The notes: generated by a model not told the origin, from the letters alone. A DNA stretch of 64,000 nucleotides from Amborella trichopoda (GCF_000471905.2 NW_006499883.1:29311-93310); one strand, 5' to 3'. Counted from the first letter of the stretch, positions 49,269-60,711 are shown. Translations and numbers: made by a program.

Positions 49269-50490
49269 CTTTCTCTGTAAACTAGTGAACCTCGAAATAA
49301 TAATCCCCTCCCTCTCTACCTGAAATGCTCCGATTATGATGCTTCTAAAGACAACAGCCCCTTTCTCTCGTCTGCTTCTAAAGACAACAGCCCCTTTCTC
49401 TCGTCTCCAATTTTATGTAAATCCTTAGAAAGCAAAGGGCCCTAGGAACACAGGTTCCCGGTGACCTTGATCTTAGCAAAGATTCGGCAGTGTTTGCCTT
49501 AATCAAGACCCAAATCTCCAAATCACTAATTCAACCAGATCTCTAATCAAGACCCAATTGGGTGACCTGTAGCTAATAACTCCTGTCACACAGATTCTAC
49601 CTTGGTATGGAAGCGTTTGCCCTAATTTACACAAATCTCCAATCACCAAATGACAGTGTTTTGTCCAATTTCCCAAATCTCCCCAATGTTTGTCCAATTT
49701 CTCAAATCTCCCCAATGCAACTAGTCCCTTTCTCTCCTTCAGCTGGCAACTCCCGCAATCCAGTGTTTGCCCTAGTGCCCCCAATATTCCAGTGATTCTT
49801 CAGGACTCATTTCTCTCTCTGTCTCGAATGGTCAAGTTATCCTTCGGACAACAGCTCCTGCAACACGGTGTTCGCCCTAATATCCCAAACCCCTTACTCT
49901 CTCTATATCAGCCTCCAGTGATCCTTAAGTTTAGTCACTGCAATACAGAATTTGCCCTACTGTCCTCCCTCAATAAATCACTCTCTCTCTCTATCTCCAG
50001 CTTCTCTGTTTGCCCTAATTTCTCCAGACCTTTCTCACTCTCCTTTACCCAAATCTTTTTCGCTTCTTCAGACCCCCTCCCTCAATCCCCCTCTCTCGAT
50101 ATATCTTTGCCCTAATTTTCTAGGACTCAGAGATCTCTTTCTATCTTTGCCCTATTTCTCTGATATTTTTCCCCTAATTTGCCTTCTAGGGCTCGGATAT
50201 CTACTCTCTATCTTTGTCCTAATTCTATATGATTCAGAAACCATTCGTCAGGCCCCTGTCTCTCTCTATCTTTGCCCTAATTCTCTAGGATTCCGAAATC
50301 ACTGGTCAGGACCCGTCTCTATCTATTTTCGCCCTAATTCTCTAGTATTCAGATGCCTCTCACTCTCTCTCGGATTTTCTAGGTCTCTCCTCTCTCTCTC
50401 TCTGTTTACACCGACCTTCATTGTTTGTCTGCAAATTTGTTTTTCCTTGGGTACGCGTTCTCGCAAAAGGATATAACAAGCGATTGAAGA
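49269..50490 (-). promoter_or_regulatory. TFIIB leader region with degenerate motif repeat
   Basis: Between the start codon (49268) and the TATA box (50509-50516) the plus strand carries about eleven imperfect copies of TTTGCCCTAATT, often followed by CTCTAGGATTC and TCTCTCTAT, at roughly 49610, 49760, 49868, 49945, 50010, 50105, 50143, 50175, 50212, 50270 and 50326. A 26-bp direct repeat (GACAACAGCCCCTTTCTCTC) occurs near 49350 and 49383. The region is probably 5' untranslated sequence, perhaps with an intron; no intron boundary could be fixed. Open frames on it are by-products of CT-rich sequence. Confidence 0.5.
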
Positions 50491-50508
50491 AAGAAGGCGT
50501 CGGTGGGA

Positions 50509-50516
50509 TATTTATA
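50509..50516 (-). promoter_or_regulatory. TATA box candidate for TFIIB
   Basis: TATAAATA on the minus strand, in a locally GC-rich setting (CCGCCCACGCC upstream). It predicts a start of transcription near 50480, about 1.2 kb from the start codon. A good consensus, but no start-site data. Confidence 0.5.
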
Positions 50517-50872
50517 GATCCGACGCAAGGCGTGGGCGGTTTCACCCTGTAGTGGCGGGAAGTTGGCTATGAAACAAGAAAATCAGGGTTAATGGGACAT
50601 GGATCAGGCCTTTTCTCTTTCGGCTTTTTTTTTTTTAATTTAGTGGGGTACCGTTTCTTCGAGTAGATTTGGAGTTGGCTGTTTTTATTTATTTATTTAT
50701 TTTTTTTTTTAGTTCGTTTCTTTTTTTGTTTTTTTTTTGGTGGTAGTGGTGGTGGCGATAGCGACGGTGGTGGTGGTGTTAGCAGTGAAAAATAGAAGTC
50801 ACTTCTTATCTTTGAGATATAGAATACCCCTCAGTTTACATCCATTTTAATATAAGAGAGTAATATTTGAAC

Positions 50873-51690
50873 GGTGTGGTTTCTACAAGGCTGCAACCTT
50901 ATAATTCAATTAAGGTGCACTTCTAAATTTTACAATAACATAAATAATTCTTAGGATTTTATTTTTATATTTAATTAATGGGTTTGTTTAGAGTTAACGA
51001 TCCCTCAAAATATAAAGGTTAAAGTTAAAAGCGGTTGTGATGGGTGTATATATCAAAAAGATGATTACTTTTTGTTTAAAAAATTATTTTAACATATAAG
51101 TCAACTATTACACAAGATAAATTTGAAATTTTTCCAAAAGTACAACAGCATTTCAAAGGTTAGGGTTCTAGCAATTTATTTATAAAGTACCCTTGTTTTT
51201 TTAGTAAAAATTTCAAATTTACTTTTTATGGAGATGACAAAAGTACCTTTATCTTGTAGTAATATTTATAAAATCACTCTTACTTAATGATTAAGATATC
51301 ACAAAAAATAACTTTTTTAAAAGAACATACTACAAAATTAATAGATCCACCCTCCACAACTCTCTCTATCTTTTAACCTTTATAATTTCAAAGGTTGTGA
51401 AGTTTAAATTATCCCTTAATTATAAAATTTTAAACTCAAACAATGGTTAAAATTACATAGATCTATAGAAATATGAAAAATCTTGAAAATGGACAATTTA
51501 AATAATATGTTGCGAGATACACTATATCTATATCTCAAAATCGTTTTTTTTTCATATTCATACATCTCAATGTCGAGATGATCAATTAGAGAGTTCTTCA
51601 ACATTAAAACAACATTTGTCAAGGGATTTTTGAGGCCCATCTTAATTCTAGGTATTAAGATTGCAACCTTATATATATATTTTTATATAT
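50873..51690 (+). mobile_element. MITE family B copy 2 with a nested inverted-repeat element
   Basis: The left end GGTGTGGTTTCTACAAGG with GCTGCAACCTTA and the right end (AAGATTGCAACCTTATATA) belong to family B, but the unit is about 820 bp instead of about 394. The extra about 430 bp (roughly 50990-51415) has inverted ends (GATCCCTCAAAATATAAAGG at the left; CCTTTATAATTTCAAAGG and ATTATCCC at the right), so it looks like another small TIR element inserted in the first. Confidence 0.6.
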
Positions 51691-52439
51691 TCCAAAAACA
51701 TACTTACCATGTTTAGGGGATTAGGGGAAGAGAGTGGACAAGACTGATTGAGAGAGTAGCGTGGGGTAGATCTTTTATTGGACCCAGACCTTATTCGTGG
51801 GTCCAAAACTTGTACTTGTACCCGGACCCATGTCGGGTACATCTGGTGGGTATGAGTCGGGTCCATTGCCACCCCTAAATAAAAAGAAAATCAAGGAGAT
51901 AGATAACATCCTAAAATTTAGAGAAAGAGTTTAGGGTTGGATTTCGTTATCCTAATCCAATGCTTCTTTTAGAGGTGCTATAATACTTATCTTGAATAAG
52001 TTTTTTTTTTCTAATTTAATAACTAAAGAAGCTTTAATGTTTATCTTGAGAGCAATGATTTCATATAAGGGTTGTATAGTAATATAATACAACAATCTTC
52101 AAAAACTATGTTAAGGCTATTTATTTCATCTAAATTTTAACATCTAAATATAATACAATTTTCATATAAGGTAATATAATACTCTTTTCATTCTAACAAA
52201 CAATAAAAATTAGAAAACGCAACATCGAAAGTATTTGTTTAGCCCAATAAACATAGGCCGTCCTATTTTATTTATTCTAAATTTTTATTTTTTTAACATT
52301 TTGTTATTTCTTTTACTTGAAAAATAGTTTAATAAAATATATAATAGCCTTGATTAGTACAATTGAATGCAGTCTACCTTATTGTGGGTTCTAACTAGTG
52401 TTTCAAGAGCCGTGGGGTAGATTCTCCAACCCACATATG

Positions 52440-52908
52440 TGTGCCAAATAACCGAACTGCTATGGCTTGGATAAGTCCAAATTGACAATCTAGAAATATA
52501 TTTGAGAAAAACAAACGAGTTTGTGGTTAGACATTTATAAAGAACTTAAAAAAATATAAGATAATCTCATTAAAAGATGTATTTTCGGTATCGAAACATT
52601 TATCATAACGTAAAAGTATATTTTTCACTCTCAATATGAAATTGAAAGCTCAAAAAATGGCACAAATCTACCATATCTATGAACATTAAAAAATCTTGAA
52701 AATAGACGGTCTAAATAATGTGTTACAAGATGCAATATTTTTAAAACTTAAAAAATTATTTTTTCTTTCGTATATATGTATATCGAGGTCAAAATGATCA
52801 TTTGATAAATTTTATAGTGAGGAAGCAACCTTTTTCAATAAGTGGTTAAGATGCACCACACTTACCGGTATAAAGTTGGCGCCTTTATGTAAACTTTTTC
52901 CGCATAAC
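52440..52908 (-). mobile_element. Diverged MITE related to family B
   Basis: Shares the interior block AATAGACGGTCTAAATAATG and the CATTTTGACCTCGATATAC-type block with family B, and ends near TTATGTAAACTTTTTCC. Boundaries are approximate and no target duplication was recognised. Confidence 0.45.
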
Positions 52909-53049
52909 ATAAATGGTCTACTTCCTAGGGAAAAGAGGCATTTAAGAAGACTTTTTCAATATAAAATTGTTACATGGTGTTCAATATTTTCACGTGACTT
53001 TACAAACATTCACAAATACCAATTGAATTTTCTCCTTACCTGCGGAGGT

Positions 53050-53079
53050 TAGTTAAAAATAATAATAATAATAAAATAA

Positions 53080-53120
<41 letters not shown>
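53050..53120. repeat. (ATA)n microsatellite
   Basis: A run of AATAAT units with a short AAAATAAAAT interruption and an A-rich end. Confidence 0.85.
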
Positions 53121-53122
<2 letters not shown>

Positions 53123-53199
53123 AAAGAAAAAAAAAGGCCACATTGCAAAGTTTCGGGATCAGCAACACATGTAATTTTGGTTTGACCAGGGGTACAATA

Positions 53200-53770
53200 T
53201 ACTCTTACGGAGAATTTACATAGGGTTAGCAACCGATTAGGTCCAGCTTGACCTGGACCTAGACCTTGGCCAGAATAATATTATGATCCAGGATTCGGAT
53301 TCGAGCCTAATCGGTCCGGTGCAAAAGTTTGACTTATGCCCGTACTCGTCGGGTTCCAAATGTGGTCAGGTCCATTGTCCGCCTCACCATAAAGTCTATT
53401 TATTTATTTTTGCTTTTTTATTTTACCATTATATACCCATATTATGGGCAACAAGATTACAATCATCGGACATTAGATTTCAAGCCATCTAACTTCTCGC
53501 TTAATACTCAAATGATTACAAGTTCTTATTATATACTATCTTTAATATATCAAAATGAATAGGGCTTGAAGTATTTTATTTCCAACAATTTATGAGTGCG
53601 GGTTAGGTCCAACCGACCCCAACTTTAATCCGAGTAGAGTTTGAATCCGAGTTTTTGACCTAAATCCGGATCCGATCCACCGGACCCAAATATTGGACCC
53701 ATACCCGGACCCATATTAGATATAGCCGGTGGATTCCGGGTCAGGTCTGGATTCACTGCCATCCTAAATT
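53200..53770. repeat. Undefined dispersed repeat (GGACCC/CCGGACCC-rich)
   Basis: Sequences such as GACCTGGACCTAGACC and ACCCGGACCCATATTAGAT near 53250 and 53700, plus a shorter relative at 51780-51885 (ACCCGGACCCATGTCGGGTA), indicate a dispersed repeat with 'Gly-Pro'-like direct words. No coding frame or defined ends. Confidence 0.4.
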
Positions 53771-53947
53771 TACCGCAAGAAGCCGGAACCAACGACCAGT
53801 TGGACAGTTACCATGTATCAAGATCGAAGTAGAGAGAGAGATATCTTCAATATTATGGGTCTAGAGAGAGAAAAGGACGAGTTCCTCCTGAACTAGAGAG
53901 AGAGAGGATCAACATTATAGGTCTAGAGAGAGAGAGAACACAGAAGG

Positions 53948-53989
53948 ATGGCTATCAGCTACGAAGGAGAAAGGACGAGTTCCTCGTAA
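53948..53989 (+). CDS. Possible 13-codon uORF ahead of the GIY-YIG gene
   Basis: ATG at 53948 opens 13 codons then TAA, 15 nt before the main ATG at 54005. It sits in a leader with two copies of a GGACGAGTTCCTCSTRAACTG-like word and GA repeats. Whether it is in the transcript is unknown. Confidence 0.3.
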   Translation: MAISYEGERTSSS

Positions 53990-54004
53990 ACTGAAGAACG
54001 TGTG

Positions 54005-57000
54005 ATGCTCGTTACGCAAGCACGAATCAGGGTTTACGGCGTTCATGTCATCCCTCTTCCTCGTACTTGTTCATCACCATTTTGCTTCTGGTTCTTCGAT
54101 ACGAGGTTGAGCGAAAAATTCCCTTCTCTCAAACCCATCTCATGGAAACCTATTGCCATTAAAGCTTCGTTTTCTTCACCTACAAAGCCCAATACCCATC
54201 TTCTGAACCTGGCTTCTTCCTCTAAAGCACAAAGCAAATGGTGCGTTTACCTCATCATCTCAAGCGACCTGAGCAAGACATATGTTGGGGTCACCGTAAA
54301 TTTTGACAAGCGGTAATTGGGTCGAAACTTGTGCTAATAATCCAACATATATATGGATCTTTCCCATTTTCTAGATCTCAGTTTTGATAGGATTAAAACA
54401 CCATAACATCGAAGTTTTCATGAGTCCAAGTTTCAGAGGATTAAAACCCACAATTGTTTTTTGACATTTTTTACGCCGAACCATAGTTTCACAGGATTAC
54501 AGTCTATAATTTACTGGAACCCTAGATTTCAGCTAAAGCCAACAATTTTTTGGAATTTTTCAATGCCAAACTATAGTTTTCGGAGAATTGAATCCCAATA
54601 TGTTTTGTATTTCCCTATCATAGACAGAGGATTAATTGTTTATTGTTCGCAGATATTTGGTCAAATATAACGCCTTATGATTTGGAATTTTGATTTGGTT
54701 GTGATATATTGAAGAAGCATGTGATGGTATTCAAAGTTCGATTATCTGCACGGAACCCACAAGTGTTTGGTGTTTCCCATGTAATATGCTTGTTTTCAGA
54801 GATCAAATTGATCCTAAAGATTGCTAGATTTTAGTATCTCACATGCTTGTTTCTACTCGCATGAATCATTGGATTGGTTAAAGACTGTTAAAGGGTTGTT
54901 CTGATTCGTGAGACCCCATAAATTTCCACAGAAGTTCTATTAAATGGTTATAGTTCTTTTGAGTTATGCATTGGATAGCATATTTTTCTTTTATGGATAA
55001 GCAAATTGATTCATTAGGATAATTCTGTACTGCTGTTTAATGATACCGGTGCAATGAACTGATGAGGATATGAATGAGAAATTAGGGGTTAATGAAGGAA
55101 ATTTAGCCCCTCCATTAGGCAGAGGCAAGCCAAATGCGACTATAACTGCGAGAGAGTACCCCTTTAATAGAAACAGAACTTAGAGAAAATTGTACTGTCC
55201 TATGGATTTTAGGCAGGATAATTTGAATAATGGAAATAATAATTTTGGATGTTCCATGGCCAGAGAATCTCTATGCACCAAAGATTTATACAAAATGTGG
55301 AATCTCCTTCTATCCCCATAGATTGAATACTTTTGTTTAGCTATGATGGTAAGACCTACACCTAATGCTTTCGAGTCAAGTGAAATTTGAGTCAAGCTGC
55401 AATTTAATATCAGAAAAGTGTGAGGGATAGGTTGTTTATCATCTCCAAGATGTTTTTATCTGTTGCACTTTGACCTTTGATGACCCACAACATTAATAGC
55501 GTAATCTTACCTCTTTTTTATTTGACATGTACAGAGAATACCAATTCTTTTGTGAACATGCTTACACTGACCATGAAATGGATCAGACGAAGTGGTAATG
55601 TAATAGGCTGAATGTGGCAGGCCATTAATTGTAGTATTTGAGTAATAAAATCTGCAGGACCGATCTGTTTTTACGGGTAGTGCAATTGAGAATGGAAGGA
55701 AAGGATAGCAGTCTCTTTCAGAGTTGATCAAGGTCTACAAGATGGCTTCATTTATGAAAAGGGGGACCTGTATGATGGAATGAGTTGCCCTAGTGACAAA
55801 GGGCTGATCTACATGTGTAATATTGATACAGCCATTAAGATTAATTGTGAAATCTTGGATCTGATTCCTGTTGATAATAGCTGAGAGTGCAACTGGAATC
55901 ATAATGATAGAATATGGCTAATAGGCGAGTCATTCTATAATTGGAAGTTGTTACTTGTCAGAAGTCTTGGTAGCCCATTGTTTAATGTGGAAGATAGATT
56001 TGGAGGCTGGTATGTAATTAGGGGCCCCTAATTTAATGAGAATGGACTATCAAAGTTTGTCAGCTTTCTAAAATTGGCCTCAACAAGCTCAAGCACATCT
56101 GCAGTTACAGTTTCAATAGTACCTCGGGTGTCTTGCTGTACATGTGTAACTGTGAACATTTTGATTCTCTAGCATGGCTTCTTGATTTAGAATGTCAGAA
56201 TTTGGAACTACAGTAAGGGGGTTGGTAAATTTGGTATCTTAGGAGGATATTTTGGATAGAATGCAGAGCTTAGTGACAATTATCGCCGATAATATGAAAT
56301 TATCGGATTTTTCTCACAATAATTTTGCAAGGAGGTATTACCTGTGATATTATCCCAATAACATGAAATTAATGAGATACTTAAGAGTTCCCTGATAAAA
56401 TTGTGTTAAGTAATCTTCCCGATAATATCGGACTTGATTTAAACTGTCAAACTGCCTAAAAAAGACAGTTTTACCAATATAGAATTCAATTGATTGCTAA
56501 TTCCTGTATAAAGGGGATTGCACTGAATTTTTTTTATTTTTTATGGTAATCATGAAGTAAAAGGATTATGTTAAAAAGACGTTTTGGTCTTTTAGTCAAT
56601 TAATATATAAAAAAAGAAGGAAGATTTAACTTTTTTTATGGTCAACATGAAGTATGAAAGGTCTCCAAGAATATTGGGTTTTTTCACAGAAAAGATTTTA
56701 TTTCATGGATGAGATCACAGAAATTTACCTCATCTCTCAATCTTTTAGTTGATCTTTTATTTTGGTAACAATATATAAATATTGGTTTATCAATTATAAT
56801 TAACTGAAAGTCTTTTTTATAACAACTATATTTGATGCAATAGATACTATAAGTTTTATTTGTTATACATTTATACTTTTAGTTAATATTCAGTTATTAT
56901 TTATTAAAATAAGTGTAGCTTTTTAATAGTTTAAATTCCTGGTAAATTTCTGATAAAAGGGCTCGCCACAATAATAACTCGACAAAAACACTTGCCGATA

Positions 57001-59727
57001 ATATCCCGATAATGATAATTGTCACTAAGATGTAGAATTGAGAGATTGAAAGAGCAACTAAATGTTCAAAATTGTCATGTCAGAGACTGCAGGTATGCCC
57101 TTGGAATCATGCTCCTGCTTGTGGTAATTGGAATGGGATTTAGAAATCTTTTATAAGTAACATTTTACCAGAATCCATGGCTAACAGACTGTTTCCATAG
57201 CTCTAAAGAAGACCTTGCAAGTCGAGCTCTAGATTTGCTTCTTGTGGAAATGTTCTTTATTAAATGTCATTCATATAATTAACTTTTTTGGTGAAATTGC
57301 ACGCGAACATGTTTTTTTTTATAATTATGCCTTCACAAACATCTTTGTTAGTTGTTGCTCATATTCCTAAATTGTTTTAATATTCTTTTTGTTTATATTA
57401 TGAAATTTGTGTGCAGTTCCCTATCATAGTTGTAGGAAGAATTTTTGTTTGCTAATTTAGCGAGGGCTTTGTTGAATCCACCTTTTGTATTATGGAGAAT
57501 AATTTACAAAGAAAGTCCACCTGTGACTTCTCTTTGATGAAGTGAGGTGGTTCCTTCCAAGAAACAAAACCATCCATAGTGAGGCCTCCTCCAGCTAATC
57601 ACTGTGACTCGCCTCCTTGATAGGTGTGAGTGAAGATAACATCATGTGGTAAATAAAAAATCACCTATATCTGTTGTGCATGCATCTCCACCTTGATTAT
57701 GCCCTTCTATTGACCCCATTGACCGCACCTTCCAATCTGATTCCACTCAAACATTGGTATACTGCACGTAACCATGTGTTTGCACTGAAGCAGGAACAAT
57801 GGATTATTTTTCTTCATTTCTTTTATTACTTCCGTTGTCTTTCGAGAATTGTTTTCACCTTTGCTTTCCAATGTTTCTATGGTCTAGTTAGGTGGCACCT
57901 GCATTCACTAAAAATGAGTAAAATATAAAGTTTACATTACTGAGTATGCAGTTATTTCCTTTTCAATTTTCCCAGAAGATCTGAGTTGCCTTTTTGGAGA
58001 TGAGAAGCTGGTTTAGTAGAGCCCACTTCAAACTTTCTTCCTCGCCACCTCAACCACCTCCCTAACAAACACCTTGGCATGGGTGAAGCCCTAGAGGGCC
58101 ATTTATTGTTCAATGTACAGCACCTAGCCTTGCCATGTGCTGCCCTCATGGACCTGATTGTTGAGTACTCTATATATAATAGGATAAACCTCATTATGGG
58201 TCAGGTGGTGGGGATGACCAGGCCTTCATCTCCTTAGGGTTTGGATCATTATCATACGCATGTCCCACCTGATCAATGCACACAACGTTATGTGTTTCTC
58301 TGTGATAAGTTACAGGACGATTGTGGCTTTCATTGTAAGCATTCAAGTTTGTGTACTCTTTGTAATGATTTCTATTGTCTTGTAGATTGAAACAACATAA
58401 TGGTGAACTTAGAGGTGGGGCAAAAGCATCACGTGCGGGAAGGCCATGGGCTCGTGTATGCACAATCGAGGGATTCATAGACCGAAGTGAAGGTATTGCT
58501 AGATGTTAAATCTTAATTAGAAACCACTGTTTCTTCCTTTATTTATGAGACTTGGCCCTCTCATCAAAATTATTTTCGAAGTAACAGATGGCCTGTGATT
58601 ACATACCATGGTGGATTAGTTTGTTTTTTGGATAAATTAAATGGGATTCGATTTGCAAAATTTGTTTTTGAGCTTCATCTACTCTGACATTTCAATTGAT
58701 GCATTTCTGCACCAATAAAGACAATGTTATTTTCTAAATGGTTAGTTCATGAACACTTTCAAAGCTTGTTAGGAGAGAACTTTACCCACAAGATAATGCA
58801 TCCTGGCTTTATAATGTTGCATATGGGGGATAGATTTTCATCCATCTAATGTAGATATTTTAAGTTTATATTTTTGTAATTCACCCTGAAGATTAGTTGC
58901 TGGATACAAATATTCTTTTGGATTTTTTTTTTGTAAAATATAAATATTAGATACTTCAAGCATGCCTTCTTTCTGAACTTCTAGAGTTCGCGTGGTAACA
59001 TAACTGTGATTGTGATATAGGGCTTGACATGAACTTTGGTGAGGATTTGTTGTCACCTTTAATATTCTTACCTTCTTCATTTAAAGGAAACAAAGAAAAA
59101 GGAAATGGGAAAATTATCAAACGCCCATGTGAGATGAACTATTTAACATTGTACATATATTCTTTGATTTAATTTCAAAAGACCCATAAAATACATGATC
59201 ATGAGTTGGAATTTGTCAAAAAGTGTAAAATGCTAAATAGTGCATCTTTCACTGGTATTATACCATTTTGATATTATCTCCCCAAAGAAATTCTTGCCTT
59301 CTCTGGTTTTATTTCAAAGGATATTTGGTCCTTAAATCATTGCTTTTATACCATTACTTAATGAGACTGTTTTGAAATCCACAACAAACTGAAAGGCAAG
59401 GTTACTGAACCATTTTTAAGTGATAATCACAGGAAAAAAATTCTGGCTATCATTTTGTTTTGCTTATTTTGTCTTAGTACGGTACGTTTGTGTAATTGCT
59501 TATTTATTTGGTCTAATGTTTCTTCTTTCTTAGCTTGTCAGTTTGAATCAAAATGGAAGACGATTTCAAGGAAGCTTCCTCGAAAGCGAAACCACGCCAA
59601 TGAGGGAGAGCAATCTGATCTTCACTTTATTCCAGTGGTAAAGCACAGAGAAACAGCTTTGGATAGGGTCAGAAAGTCTGTGGACTGTAGCCACCTGAAT
59701 ATTTATTGGAATTTGGATACACCCTAG
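54005..59727 (+). CDS. SLX1-like GIY-YIG domain protein, likely organelle-targeted
   Basis: Three exons join in phase to 202 residues: 54005-54312, 58386-58492, 59534-59727. The GIY-YIG nuclease core is complete: VYLI (GIY position), TYVGVT (YIG position), the Arg in DKR followed by LKQHNGEL, GGAKASRAGRPW, and the glutamate in CQFESKWK that normally binds the metal. This resembles plant SLX1-like/YhbQ-type proteins. The RING domain of canonical SLX1 is absent, so I do not call it SLX1 itself. The first about 75 residues are Ser/Pro/Arg-rich with few acids, as in a chloroplast or mitochondrial transit peptide (inferred). Donors and acceptors are GT-AG. The next ATG downstream would cut the targeting region, so the first was chosen. 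Intron 1 is 4.1 kb and holds a 761-bp TIR element. The substrate is not known. Confidence 0.9.
56269..57029. mobile_element. 761-bp TIR element in intron 1 of the GIY-YIG gene
   Basis: The ends CTTAGTGACAATTATC (left) and GATAATTGTCACTAAG (right) form a perfect 16-bp inverted repeat, with GATAATAT/ATTATC motifs repeated further in at both ends. No transposase is encoded. Flanks ATGCAGAG and ATGTAGAA match at 6 of 8 positions, a possible aged 8-bp duplication that would fit hAT. Confidence 0.75.
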
Positions 59728-59849
59728 TTCTCCGAACTTAAAAACCGAAGTATACTGTAGTCCAATGGACTACGATATATGACACTCCAAGGCCACTTCC
59801 AGACTTGTTCCTATATCGATTGTCTGGATATTAACTGAAGCGAACCGCC

Positions 59850-59855
59850 AATAAA
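59850..59855 (+). terminator. Poly(A) signal candidate of the GIY-YIG gene
   Basis: AATAAA 123 nt after the stop codon, a usual distance. Plant poly(A) signals are loose, so this is only a candidate. Confidence 0.35.
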
Positions 59856-60025
59856 CAACAAACAATTAATCTCAAACTATATCTCCAGATGGCAGTGGAA
59901 AAGGGTTATTGCCATGGTTCTTTGGGCTATCGTAAACAGCTTGCTTTCTCGTTTCATGTTCAATACTTGAGCTAAAATGGGAGCTCTGGATTCCTTCTTG
60001 TGATTTGGGTGCAATTCCCCAAGGT

Positions 60026-60031
60026 TTTATT
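60026..60031 (-). terminator. Poly(A) signal candidate of the DNA glycosylase gene
   Basis: AATAAA on the minus strand, 206 nt beyond the stop of the distal terminal exon and about 485 nt beyond that of the proximal one. It would serve either isoform. Confidence 0.35.
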
Positions 60032-60154
60032 AGTCTCCACTTATTCTTTTGTAAATTCAAGATATGTAAGCTTCAGTTAAATCAATACAAATTCTCTACA
60101 TTCGTAGTTTCACCCTGTTCTTTCTTTTCTTCATGTACACTTGAGCAATAAGAT

Positions 60155-60711
60155 AAAAGACCACTTTAATTTAAGACATGCTCCAAACTGCCCTGAGAAA
60201 ATAAACAACGGAATACTGAACCATTGTATGATTGTCTCATTTGTATCTTCTTATTTTTGGAATATTATTGTTTTTCATATTGTGTGCAGTAATAAGCTGG
60301 TAATCTGAGTGAGGCATCTGACTCAGTTTCCCAAACCTCTTTTCGTAAAATTCCCACAGCTCTGACCTTTGATTTAAAGAAGTTTTCACAAAAATACTCT
60401 AGTTATAAAAAAGCCTCAAGGTCATCAAAGATAGAAGACCACTTTAATTTAAGACATGCTCCAAACTGGCCCGGGATAATAAACAAAGAGATACTGAACC
60501 ATTGTATGCATTGTCTCATTTGTATCTTTTTCTTTTTGGAATATTGTTCTTCATATTGTGTGCAGTAATAAGCTCGTAATCTGAGGGAGGCATCTGACTC
60601 AGTTTGCCAAACCTCTTTTCGTAAAATTCCCACATCTCTGACCTGTGATTTAAAGAAGTTTTCACAAAATGCTCTGGTTATAAAACAAGGCTGCAAGGTC
60701 ATCCACGAGAA
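60155..60711 (-). repeat. Tandem duplication (unit about 278 bp) covering the last coding exon
   Basis: The stretch from 'aagaccactttaatttaag' through the exon to 'caaggtcatc' occurs twice in direct order, offset by about 278 bp (for example CCACTTTAAT at 60161 and 60439). The copies are highly similar and each holds an acceptor, an open exon and a stop. Confidence 0.9.
60237..60366 (-). CDS. Alternative terminal exon (distal copy) of the DNA glycosylase
   Basis: 130 nt, acceptor CAAAG|GTCAGAG, open frame in the same phase as the proximal copy, coding SELWEFYEKRFGKLSQM, then MPHSDYQLITAHN and a basic tail ending RRYK, TGA. It differs from the proximal copy at about six residues plus one inserted residue. 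The AAAG acceptor is weaker than the CACAG of the proximal copy. It may be used as an alternative last exon, or not at all. Confidence 0.5.

Noticed and set aside
49603-50476. Plus-strand ORFs of 62-174 codons with Ser/Pro/Leu-rich repeats
   Set aside because: They arise from the CT-rich repeat array in the TFIIB leader region and read against the gene; the repeating 'CPNSLGFR'-like words simply translate the DNA repeat.
57674-58478. ORFs of 80-94 codons on both strands near 58 kb
   Set aside because: Partly overlap exon 2 of the GIY-YIG gene in other frames; the real exon (58386-58492) explains the similarity.
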